5,400 nt of DNA from Planctomycetota bacterium. Its GTDB lineage: Bacteria; Planctomycetota; Planctomycetia; Pirellulales; Thermoguttaceae. The notes under the pieces were generated by a model, which worked only from the letters and a program-made list of their open reading frames with translations, did not search any database and was not told the origin of the DNA. This document shows, piece after piece, positions 1 through 5,400 of the stretch (position 1 is its first letter; the number at the start of each line of letters is the position of its first letter). A program made the translations under genes and the position numbers. The stretch covers positions 1 through 5,400 of the forward strand of contig JAEWUR010000571.1 of the NCBI GenBank assembly GCA_023397045.1, read 5' to 3'.

Positions 1-741
1 GGTCTGCATCCCGGCATCGTTCGGATGGCCGGCCACGCCCGACAGGTCGGTCTTCCCGACAAGATCGACGAACACGCGATGCGCCGGATCGGCGGCGCAC
101 GCTTGGCGTTTGATCTCGTCGATCGCCGGGTTCGAGCCGATGATGAAACTCGTCACGACGATCTGCGGATCGCTGGCGGCCTTCAATCCGTCCAGCAGTT
201 CGTTGAGCGCCGTCGAGAATTGTTCCATGGTGCCGCCTTCCATATTCTCGCCGAATTGCAGCACGACCAAGTCCGGCTTCGCATCCAGTTGGTTCTGAAT
301 CCGTGCGTTGTCCCACGTGGCGTAGTTTCGTTCGAAAATATCCGCGATATTGATGATGTTGCCGCTGTAGTTGGGCAGCGGATCGCCTTCGAACCATCGA
401 TCGGGCAGCGGATCGGTCGCCGCGACCTCGATCGGGCCGCCGGCCGTCGTGCTGATTCGTTGCGTGAGCAGATGGACGTAATCCTTCGATTCCTCGCTGG
501 CCGCCATGCCCCAGTGTGCGTCGGGCAGCCACGTAATATACGGCCCATGCAGCGTGATGCTGTTGCCGAGGAACAGAATCTTGTTCATTTTTAAGTGACC
601 GAGCATGAGGTCGTCGGCCGAGGCCGCGCCGGTGTGCAGAACGGCACACGCGAGTAGAATGGTTGCCTGAACCAAGCGAAACTGCGATGCCGTAATGGTT
701 CTCATGGCTGGTTCGTGGTCGCGTTTTTTTTCGCGGTGCAT
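1..741 (-). CDS. Secreted SGNH/GDSL-type hydrolase, N-terminal part (runs off the window)
   Basis: Partial gene; 247 codons are visible and the C-terminus lies beyond base 1. I chose the ATG at 741 because AGGAG sits 7 bases upstream; the in-frame ATG at 705 (residue 13) has no such site. Residues 1-23 are charged, followed by a hydrophobic stretch (about 24-41) ending in GAASA, a plausible signal peptide, so the enzyme should be exported. SGNH blocks are visible: FLGNSIT (57-63) with nucleophile Ser61; QFGEN (162-166) in the place of the GxN oxyanion block, Asn166; and GHPNDAG (238-244) with likely catalytic His239. The usual Asp three residues before this His is replaced by Val236. The family hydrolyses esters, often acetyl groups on polysaccharides; the substrate here is unknown. 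The gene follows the glycosidase gene after 74 bases in which I see no terminator, so co-transcription is plausible. A role as carbohydrate esterase is inferred from context only. Confidence 0.85.
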   Translation of the reverse strand, partial: MHREKKRDHEPAMRTITASQFRLVQATILLACAVLHTGAASADDLMLGHLKMNKILFLGNSITLHGPYITWLPDAHWGMAASEESKDYVHLLTQRISTTAGGPIEVAATDPLPDRWFEGDPLPNYSGNIINIADIFERNYATWDNARIQNQLDAKPDLVVLQFGENMEGGTMEQFSTALNELLDGLKAASDPQIVVTSFIIGSNPAIDEIKRQACAADPAHRVFVDLVGKTDLSGVAGHPNDAGMQT

Positions 742-748
742 GGGTCAT

Positions 749-753
749 CTCCT
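749..753 (-). promoter_or_regulatory. Ribosome binding site of the SGNH hydrolase gene
   Basis: AGGAG on the minus strand, 7 bases before the ATG at 741. It decides the start: the alternative ATG at 705 has no purine-rich site at the right distance. The remaining 742-815 gap shows no clear promoter or terminator. Confidence 0.7.
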
Positions 754-815
754 GGAAATCGGTGCATCACCTTCGAGGAATACACCGGCATGCGAACGTC
801 GCTCGTGCGTTGCCG

Positions 816-2435
816 TCATATCGTTCCCGCCCTGTTCTTTCGTCGTGCAATGCGTCTGAAGATCCCGACCAGCCCGACGCAAAAAAACCCGCTACACAAC
901 GCCACATATTGGGACGGTTCGGGCACCGTGACAACCACGTAGAACGTGTTGATGCTGCCGCCGAGGTCCCACGTCTTAACGGGACTCAGCAGATTGTCGG
1001 CAATGTTGACCGGGACGACGAGGCTATCCCCGGAGATTGAGAACCAACCAGCCAAGTCTTCGCGATACCCGGCCTGGTCGACTCTCCAAACGTGCAAGCT
1101 ATCCAAATCATGATCCGCGAATCCAGGTATCGTCAGCGTCACCTGCCCCGAGGTTTCACCGGTGTGAATTGCAATGACGTCGCGACCATCAACCTGGAAC
1201 GATTCGATGCTGTCGGACGTTTCGCTGAGGTTGGCCGTCCAGTTCCTGCTGTTGACTACTCCATCGAGCAGCCGCAGGTTTTCTCCGCCCAATATCTCCC
1301 CAAGTGTTGAAAGACTGACCCCGTGGTTGCTTAGGGTCGTTCCCGTATAAAGGCATCGATCGGTTCCGAACTCGGGGACCGACTCGAAGCCGAACCAGAT
1401 CATCTTATACCGGTTGGGATCCTCAGCCGCGCCATGATTGAGAGCCCAGTTCAGAAAACGCGGATTCACGTTGCCGATGGTCCCGGCCGCAGTGGTGAAT
1501 CCATATTCCGTCTGCCAGATGCCGATGTTCGCGTAGCCACGCGCTGCGGCGGCGTCGTAGAGCGTTTGCAGGTCGCTCAGACTGTAGTAGTGAATGTCCA
1601 GGGCATCGATGCTTGCCCAAGCATCGTTGGCATCCAACATCTGAATGTACTTCGTTACGTTCATGCCGGACAGCCCCGCGGGCCACCCTCCGTACACGAC
1701 CTTGCCGCCGGCATCGCGGATTGCCTGTGCGGCAGGCAAATGGACTCGCTGCATGTAGGTGTCGAGTCCACCGTACCAGAAGGAACTTGTTGGATAGGCC
1801 TCGTTCCAGACTTGGTAGTATTCGACGCCGTACGGTTTCATTGCGTTGACGGTGTGTCGGACGAAATTGGTCCAATCGTTGACATGGTTCGCAGCGAGTG
1901 GAAAACGGATGTTTCCTTCGAGCGTGCTTTGGGAGTCCTCCAACCATATTCCCATTCCCAGAAACGAACGCCACTTGTAGGTGGTCGACTGGAACTGATT
2001 GTTGCCCAATGGCGTCATCACGTACTTTGTCGCCGCATGTCCGTAGGGGCCGCTTTCAAGCCCATCAGGGCTGTCGTAATAGGTGCCCCCGTTTGGATCC
2101 CACGACCAGTTGGCGTTATAGTCCAGAATCGGCAGGAACGAAACGCCGCGCGATTGGCCCGTTGCGATGAGTCCCGCAATGTAGGACTGGATGTAGGCAT
2201 CGTCATAGGTGCCGTGCGAAGGCTCGGCGAGACTCCAAAGGAAGTCCCGCCGCCCCATCGACAGTGACGTGCTCCAAAGCGGCGCAGCGTAGTCATTGAC
2301 GTCATGCGCGAAGTTGTTGGCGCCGAAGAAGTCGCGAAACTCGACGGCCATCGTCCAGGTTGGCTGCGATCCCGCCAGTGTCAACACCAGCAGTAGTTTG
2401 GCGACACACCGGCCGCGCGGCTTCACAATACCCAT
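816..2435 (-). CDS. Secreted clan GH-A-like glycoside hydrolase with PEP-CTERM sorting tail
   Basis: 539 residues from the ATG at 2435, chosen because AAGGAG lies 7 bases upstream and a good signal peptide begins there (basic residues 1-13, hydrophobic 14-22, cleavage near 30). An ATG at 2477 would add 14 residues but has no ribosome binding site. Residues about 35-385 look like a (beta/alpha)8 barrel: an early strand with GRRDFLWSLAEP (61-72), QVWNEAYP (208-215) with likely acid/base Glu212 after Asn211, and IWQTEYG (306-312) with likely nucleophile Glu310. Asn-Glu and a second Glu about 100 residues later is the pattern of retaining clan GH-A enzymes (GH5, GH39, GH51 and relatives). KMIWFGFES (344-352) fits the last barrel strand. 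Residues about 386-500 look like a beta-rich accessory domain of no recognised family. The C-terminus has VPEPS (504-508), a hydrophobic segment and RRIARRKNR, the exosortase sorting signal. The enzyme is thus expected outside the inner membrane. Exact family and substrate cannot be read by eye. Confidence 0.85.
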   Translation of the reverse strand: MGIVKPRGRCVAKLLLVLTLAGSQPTWTMAVEFRDFFGANNFAHDVNDYAAPLWSTSLSMGRRDFLWSLAEPSHGTYDDAYIQSYIAGLIATGQSRGVSFLPILDYNANWSWDPNGGTYYDSPDGLESGPYGHAATKYVMTPLGNNQFQSTTYKWRSFLGMGIWLEDSQSTLEGNIRFPLAANHVNDWTNFVRHTVNAMKPYGVEYYQVWNEAYPTSSFWYGGLDTYMQRVHLPAAQAIRDAGGKVVYGGWPAGLSGMNVTKYIQMLDANDAWASIDALDIHYYSLSDLQTLYDAAAARGYANIGIWQTEYGFTTAAGTIGNVNPRFLNWALNHGAAEDPNRYKMIWFGFESVPEFGTDRCLYTGTTLSNHGVSLSTLGEILGGENLRLLDGVVNSRNWTANLSETSDSIESFQVDGRDVIAIHTGETSGQVTLTIPGFADHDLDSLHVWRVDQAGYREDLAGWFSISGDSLVVPVNIADNLLSPVKTWDLGGSINTFYVVVTVPEPSQYVALCSGFFCVGLVGIFRRIARRKNRAGTI

Positions 2436-2442
2436 TGCCTCT

Positions 2443-2448
2443 CTCCTT
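2443..2448 (-). promoter_or_regulatory. Ribosome binding site of the glycoside hydrolase gene
   Basis: AAGGAG on the minus strand, 7 bases before the ATG at 2435. It favours this start over the upstream in-frame ATG at 2477, which has no purine-rich site before it. Confidence 0.75.
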
Positions 2449-2484
2449 CTCGACACACCGTTAGGATTCACTGTCATACTTGCG

Positions 2485-2548
2485 GGTTTCGGACTGGGTG
2501 GGGGACGAGATCGTCCCGAGCGACTCGCCTCCCTCCCAGTCCGAAACC
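2485..2548 (-). other. Strong inverted repeat with branched fold between the two PEP-CTERM genes
   Basis: Arms 2485-2498 and 2535-2548 are perfect 14-base complements. After one A-A mismatch (2499/2534), three more G-C pairs follow (2500-2502 with 2531-2533). The enclosed loop contains two small hairpins side by side: 2503-2507 with 2512-2516 (loop of 4) and 2517-2520 with 2524-2527 (loop of 3). The whole can fold as a compact three-way junction. On the minus-strand transcript it begins 17 bases after the stop of the small PEP-CTERM gene and ends 49 bases before the glycosidase start. No U-run follows on either strand, so it is not a classical intrinsic terminator. It may act as a weak or factor-dependent terminator, an mRNA 3'-end stabiliser or a dispersed repeat. 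Confidence 0.7.
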
Positions 2549-2565
2549 ATTGCCTCGACGAAGCA

Positions 2566-3243
2566 TTACTGCCGTCGTTTCCGCCAAGCGTAGCACAACA
2601 GACCGATCAATCCGCACGACAGCAGTGCAAAAGTGGACGGTTCGGGCGTGGTAATTGTGCCGAACGCCTGCACTTCGACAACAGCCGCGCCGCCGGTGTT
2701 GCCGTTGCGACTGTTTCCTCCGTAAAAATTGAGATAGAGGCTCTGTGTGCCCGCGGGGGCATTCACGGCGAAGTCTATATATCCGGCCTGAGCCCAGCCC
2801 GGGTTGGCTCCCGTGGTGAATGCGCCGACCCCCAGTGTTGCCGGAGTTGAGCCGCCGGCCAACAGTGTCTCAAAATGGGCGGCCGTGTCGCCTGTGGCGC
2901 TAAGGTCCGCGCCCGTCAGGGAACTGTTGGCGTTGGTCGAACTCCAGATCGAGACCTGCAAGGGCACCTCGCCGTAGGTGTCGGCCCAAAGCCGGATCGT
3001 ATCGACCGAGGCATTGAAGCCCCGCACGACCATTTGTTGCACCGGGTTCCCAGCGTCAAACAGCGCCGCGGTTCCGTCCAAATCCGTGGCATATTGCGGG
3101 TTGATGCCCCAATTGAGAATGACCTCCTGTCCGGCCAGCAGGTTTGGATCGGAGATCCAGACCGAGGCGTTTGCCGATCCCGCTGCCATCGCCATGCCAC
3201 AAACAACGAACAAGGCCGCTACGATACTCTTTTGCGTTCTCAT
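2566..3243 (-). CDS. Secreted PEP-CTERM domain protein of unknown function
   Basis: 225 residues from the ATG at 3243. This start has GGAG 9 bases upstream and begins directly with a signal peptide: MRTQK, a hydrophobic core (7-20) and a likely cleavage after SANA (about residue 26). The in-frame ATG at 3318 would put 25 odd residues in front of it and is less likely. The C-terminus is a textbook PEP-CTERM tail: TPEPST (199-204), a hydrophobic segment (205-219) and RKRRQ at the end, expected to be recognised and removed by an exosortase, which is not in this window. The mature region (27-198) is rich in Gly, Ala, Thr and Asn. Phrases such as DTIRLWAD (81-88), VSIWSST (97-103), LYLNFYGG (169-176) and VVEVQAFGT (188-196) suggest a beta-sandwich resembling galactose-binding or discoidin-like folds; this is a tentative impression. 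There are no catalytic motifs. It may bind a glycan or be a surface or matrix component. It lies 122 bases after the FecR gene. Confidence 0.85.
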   Translation of the reverse strand: MRTQKSIVAALFVVCGMAMAAGSANASVWISDPNLLAGQEVILNWGINPQYATDLDGTAALFDAGNPVQQMVVRGFNASVDTIRLWADTYGEVPLQVSIWSSTNANSSLTGADLSATGDTAAHFETLLAGGSTPATLGVGAFTTGANPGWAQAGYIDFAVNAPAGTQSLYLNFYGGNSRNGNTGGAAVVEVQAFGTITTPEPSTFALLSCGLIGLLCYAWRKRRQ

Positions 3244-3250
3244 GATAGAA

Positions 3251-3256
3251 CTCTCC
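3251..3256 (-). promoter_or_regulatory. Ribosome binding site of the small PEP-CTERM gene
   Basis: GGAGAG on the minus strand; its GGAG core ends 9 bases before the ATG at 3243. It supports the start at the signal peptide rather than at 3318. A run of seven U's (3277-3271) precedes it and may keep this leader unpaired. Confidence 0.65.
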
Positions 3257-3313
3257 AGAACAAAGGGTTGAAAAAAACACGCCATACTCACTCGCACATT
3301 CATCTCCAATCGG

Positions 3314-3353
3314 ACCATTCTCGCTCGTTATGGGTCGCTCCCTCGAAAATGGC
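3314..3353 (-). other. Imperfect hairpin after the FecR-protein gene
   Basis: On the minus-strand RNA the arm at 3353-3344 can pair with 3323-3314 over 10 positions, two of them G-U, with a 20-base loop that could hold a 3-pair GGG/CCC hairpin. It begins 12 bases after the stop codon at 3366. No U-run follows directly (the seven-U run at 3277-3271 is 37 bases further on), so a terminator role is doubtful. It could weaken read-through from the regulator genes into the PEP-CTERM gene, or be chance. Confidence 0.3.
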
Positions 3354-3365
3354 ATAGTGGACGCT

Positions 3366-5225
3366 TCACCTCGCCGCCCCGTCGGCAGGCCGTTGCCGGT
3401 CGATTCCATCGGCCTCGCGGAGTGTTGCCAGTTCTAGCCGCGGATCACCGAAGAGGACCCAATCCCAATCGATGCCGTTGCCGCCGTCCGTGCTTGCCAA
3501 GGTCAGGAAATGATCGTTATCGCTCAAATGGACGACGATCGGAAAAGCCCCGCTATAGGAGCTGATTTCGCGACGACGAAAACGCTTTTCGCCGTCGACC
3601 AACACCCAGAGATCGGCCCAAACCGTCTTATCTCCGGCCGGCGCCGTTTCCGTGTTGCCCGCGACGGCGCGAAAGCGAGTCACTTTCCAGGCTGGATTTG
3701 CGCGACGAATCGCGTCAAGGCTGAAGGTGATTGCCTGGTTTGATGGAAGATACAATACGCCATGCTCGGCCGCCGCGTAATCAACATTACCCAAGACCGT
3801 TGGGATGTTCGGGGGGCCGGCGCTCAGTACGCCGCCCGCCCAGAGATAGCCGTATGTCTGATTGGAAGTCGCTGGAAACCCGTCGAAAACGTCTCCTCCG
3901 GAGTCAACCTGCACGCGACCGAGGCTGCCATCCGGGATGAGCACGCCATCGACGAGCGGCAGCGAACTCACGCGATGGTACTGCCGGTCGCCAACCACAT
4001 AGACTTTCTCGGTGAGTGCCGGTTTCTGCAGCGAATCACGAACCTGACCATTGCTCGGATCGATGCCGGCGTTTCGCTTTCCCGAAAAACCGTTCCCGCC
4101 GGCGACGACATCGACCAAATCGAAAACCTTGACTTGGTTGCTGGTGGTACGATTCGGAATATCGCGCACGAAATGAGAAGGCGACAAGGCGCCAAGTATC
4201 GTGATCGTTGCGCCCTCTCCACGGCGTTCCACGCAGACGGACTCGTCTTCATGCAAGATTCTTTCCGCGGGCCCCACCGCTCCGTGCGTCGCAGTTCCCT
4301 GCACTCGCACCGAGCCGCGGTAAACGTGTGAGATAGTCGTGCCCTGCCGGTCGACTTCCACGCCAAACTCCGTCCCAAGGTCCGTGACGATGGCCGTCGG
4401 CGTTTCAATCGAGAAAAGTCCGGGACGAGAATCTGCCGATTGCCCGCCGCCCGCTGCATGCTCGCCGCTCGCTGTCTTGTTTTCCACCAGCGCGGTGAGT
4501 CGGCCAAGCGACAGTAGACCACCCTGGTCGGAGTTCACTTCGTACCGAACGGGTCCTTGCAGCAGCACCTTGGCCCCGGTGCGATAGGTGACCTCCAACA
4601 AGCCCGACGACAGAGCGATTCGGTCGCCGACGGCAAAAGCGGATTGCAGGGCGAAGACTTTGCGTTGGGCAGGCTGGGACTTCGCGTTGATTCGAGGTTC
4701 GTCGAATACGCAATGCTCCATGCCGGTGATCCATGCGGTCGCGATCGGCGCGGCAACCTCGCGCACCTCCTCGACGGGCCGAGAATCGGCGACCTGCGAG
4801 GGCAACGATCGGTAGGAAAGCGATGCGACGAGCAGTCCGAAGCTGCAAACCACCGCGGCAATCAGGTAGGCCATGGGCCAGCCTGCCACCAGATCGGTCG
4901 ACGTAAGGCTGGAACGCAAAAACGAGAACGTCGAGGCGGCCGCTTGAACCGGCGGGCTACCGACGAGCGGCATCGAATCGACCGACGGCAACACGTTGGC
5001 CGGCAGCGCGAAATCGCCCTCGAATCCCGGAACATCGGGGGCCGGATGGCTATTCCACATCAGTTGCGCATGCATCCGAACTTGCCGGTAGTATTCGCCT
5101 CGCAACGTCGGGTCGTCGGCCAGCATTCGGCAAAGCCGGACGTGATCGTGCTCGCTCAGGCTGTCGTCGATCAGTGCCGAGATGAGCTGAACGAGGTCGT
5201 CGTTCGGAGGGCAGTCGGTTCTCAT
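3366..5225 (-). CDS. FecR-domain membrane protein, probable sigma-factor regulator, with NPCBM-like C-terminus
   Basis: 619 residues from the ATG at 5225, chosen because GGGAGG lies 7 bases upstream and the ATG overlaps the sigma-factor stop as ATGA; a TTG at 5261 would add 12 residues without support. Residues about 10-57 form a short helical region (ISALIDDSLSEHD, LADDPTLRGEYYRQVRMH) typical of the cytoplasmic end of planctomycete FecR proteins, where anti-sigma contact is expected. A single membrane segment lies at about 117-137. The FecR domain spans about 195-310, with VLLQGPVRYEV (220-230) and IVTDLGTEFGVEVD (279-292) followed by YRGSVRV. Residues 366-480 start with VFDLVDVVAGGNG and have no family I can name. 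Residues about 485-600 resemble an NPCBM-type carbohydrate-binding module: WADLWVLVDGEKRF (536-549), HLSDNDHFLTLASTDGG (566-582), IDWDWVLFGDPRLE (585-598). Known FecR proteins sit in the membrane and pass an outside signal to a sigma factor. Here the outside part could sense a glycan; that is inference. Confidence 0.88.
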   Translation of the reverse strand: MRTDCPPNDDLVQLISALIDDSLSEHDHVRLCRMLADDPTLRGEYYRQVRMHAQLMWNSHPAPDVPGFEGDFALPANVLPSVDSMPLVGSPPVQAAASTFSFLRSSLTSTDLVAGWPMAYLIAAVVCSFGLLVASLSYRSLPSQVADSRPVEEVREVAAPIATAWITGMEHCVFDEPRINAKSQPAQRKVFALQSAFAVGDRIALSSGLLEVTYRTGAKVLLQGPVRYEVNSDQGGLLSLGRLTALVENKTASGEHAAGGGQSADSRPGLFSIETPTAIVTDLGTEFGVEVDRQGTTISHVYRGSVRVQGTATHGAVGPAERILHEDESVCVERRGEGATITILGALSPSHFVRDIPNRTTSNQVKVFDLVDVVAGGNGFSGKRNAGIDPSNGQVRDSLQKPALTEKVYVVGDRQYHRVSSLPLVDGVLIPDGSLGRVQVDSGGDVFDGFPATSNQTYGYLWAGGVLSAGPPNIPTVLGNVDYAAAEHGVLYLPSNQAITFSLDAIRRANPAWKVTRFRAVAGNTETAPAGDKTVWADLWVLVDGEKRFRRREISSYSGAFPIVVHLSDNDHFLTLASTDGGNGIDWDWVLFGDPRLELATLREADGIDRQRPADGAAR

Positions 5226-5400
5226 GGTTGCGCCTCCCGGTCCAAGCGTCGTTCGATGCAACGCGACAGAGAAGCCCGAATGCGGAACAGGGCCTTGCGA
5301 ATCGCGCCGGCGCTTCGTTGGACCTTGGCGGCGATCTGGAGCGTGCTGAGCGTATCGTCGTACCGCAGTTGGAGCAACTCCTGGTCGGAAGCGTTCAATT
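5222..5400 (-). CDS. ECF-type RNA polymerase sigma factor, C-terminal end (partial)
   Basis: Only the last 58 codons and a TGA stop at 5224-5222 are in the window; the rest lies beyond base 5400. The visible part is sigma region 4, which reads the -35 promoter element: NASDQELLQLRYDD followed by a helix-turn-helix (STLQIAAKVQRSAGAIRKA, about residues 18-36) and a basic helix, FRIRASLSRCIERRL. This layout matches ECF-like sigma-70 factors common in Planctomycetes and Verrucomicrobia, as I recall the family. The stop overlaps the start of the FecR gene by 4 bases (ATGA), the usual sign of a sigma factor and its membrane regulator being made together. Regions 1 and 2 cannot be judged here. Promoter and upstream genes are outside the window. 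Confidence 0.85.
   Translation of the reverse strand, partial: LNASDQELLQLRYDDTLSTLQIAAKVQRSAGAIRKALFRIRASLSRCIERRLDREAQP
5233..5238 (-). promoter_or_regulatory. Ribosome binding site of the FecR gene, inside the sigma-factor gene
   Basis: GGGAGG on the minus strand, 7 bases before the ATG at 5225. It lies within the last codons of the sigma factor, so the two genes share an mRNA and are probably translationally coupled. Confidence 0.75.

Noticed and set aside
373..415. 13-base direct repeat (373-385 and 403-415)
   Set aside because: It encodes the repeated peptide DPLP, 10 residues apart, inside the SGNH hydrolase. It is a coding coincidence or small local duplication with no sign of function.
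25..594. Plus-strand open frame of 189 codons
   Set aside because: It lies wholly opposite the SGNH hydrolase, whose motifs and signal peptide are clear on the minus strand. Its product is Arg- and Asp-rich without recognisable domains, as expected for an antisense frame in G+C-rich DNA.
1434..2267. Plus-strand open frame of 277 codons
   Set aside because: It is antisense to the catalytic region of the glycosidase gene. It has no domain, no signal peptide and no good ribosome binding site, so it is a shadow of the real gene.
2436..2477. Longer start for the glycosidase at the ATG at 2477
   Set aside because: It has no ribosome binding site, starts 7 bases after the inverted repeat, and would put 14 extra residues before a normal signal peptide. 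The ATG at 2435 has AAGGAG at ideal spacing.
3281..3309. Possible sigma-70 promoter (TTGGAG, 17 bases, TATGGC, minus strand) before the small PEP-CTERM gene
   Set aside because: Each box matches the consensus at only about half its positions, which is expected by chance; an ECF-type promoter could look quite different.
3244..3318. Longer start for the small PEP-CTERM protein at the ATG at 3318
   Set aside because: It would add 25 residues before a complete signal peptide. The ATG at 3243 has its own GGAG site.
3762..4331. Plus-strand open frame of 189 codons
   Set aside because: It is antisense to the FecR gene, whose FecR and membrane segments are convincing. The product matches nothing I recognise.

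Overview
The window looks like chromosomal DNA of a planctomycete, probably from the Pirellula/Rhodopirellula side of the phylum. The grounds are a moderately high G+C content, an ECF-type sigma factor whose stop overlaps the start of a FecR-domain membrane protein, a carbohydrate-binding-like C-terminus on that FecR protein, and two proteins ending in PEP-CTERM sorting tails. This is inference from protein style, not from a marker gene.

All five genes lie on the minus strand, so transcription runs from high to low coordinates. In order of transcription: (1) the last 58 codons of an ECF-like RNA polymerase sigma factor (5400-5222, cut by the window edge); (2) a 619-residue FecR-domain protein (5225-3366), overlapping the sigma gene by 4 bases (ATGA); (3) a 225-residue secreted PEP-CTERM protein of unknown function (3243-2566); (4) a 539-residue secreted glycoside hydrolase-like protein of clan GH-A type, also with a PEP-CTERM tail (2435-816); (5) the first 247 codons of a secreted SGNH/GDSL-type hydrolase (741 to the window edge). 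Gaps between genes are 122, 130 and 74 bases, and no gene-free stretch exceeds 300 bases. Each complete start chosen here has a Shine-Dalgarno sequence 7 to 9 bases upstream.

The most likely reading is a regulator pair (sigma factor plus membrane-bound FecR regulator with an outward-facing, possibly glycan-binding domain) next to exported proteins for binding or processing a polysaccharide: a PEP-CTERM protein, a PEP-CTERM glycosidase and a possible carbohydrate esterase. Whether the pair controls the three downstream genes is not shown by the sequence. The gap between the small PEP-CTERM gene and the glycosidase gene holds a strong inverted repeat (14 perfect base pairs plus 3 more) enclosing two small hairpins. 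It may separate or tune expression of the two genes. No RNA genes, insertion sequences, CRISPR arrays or attachment sites were seen.
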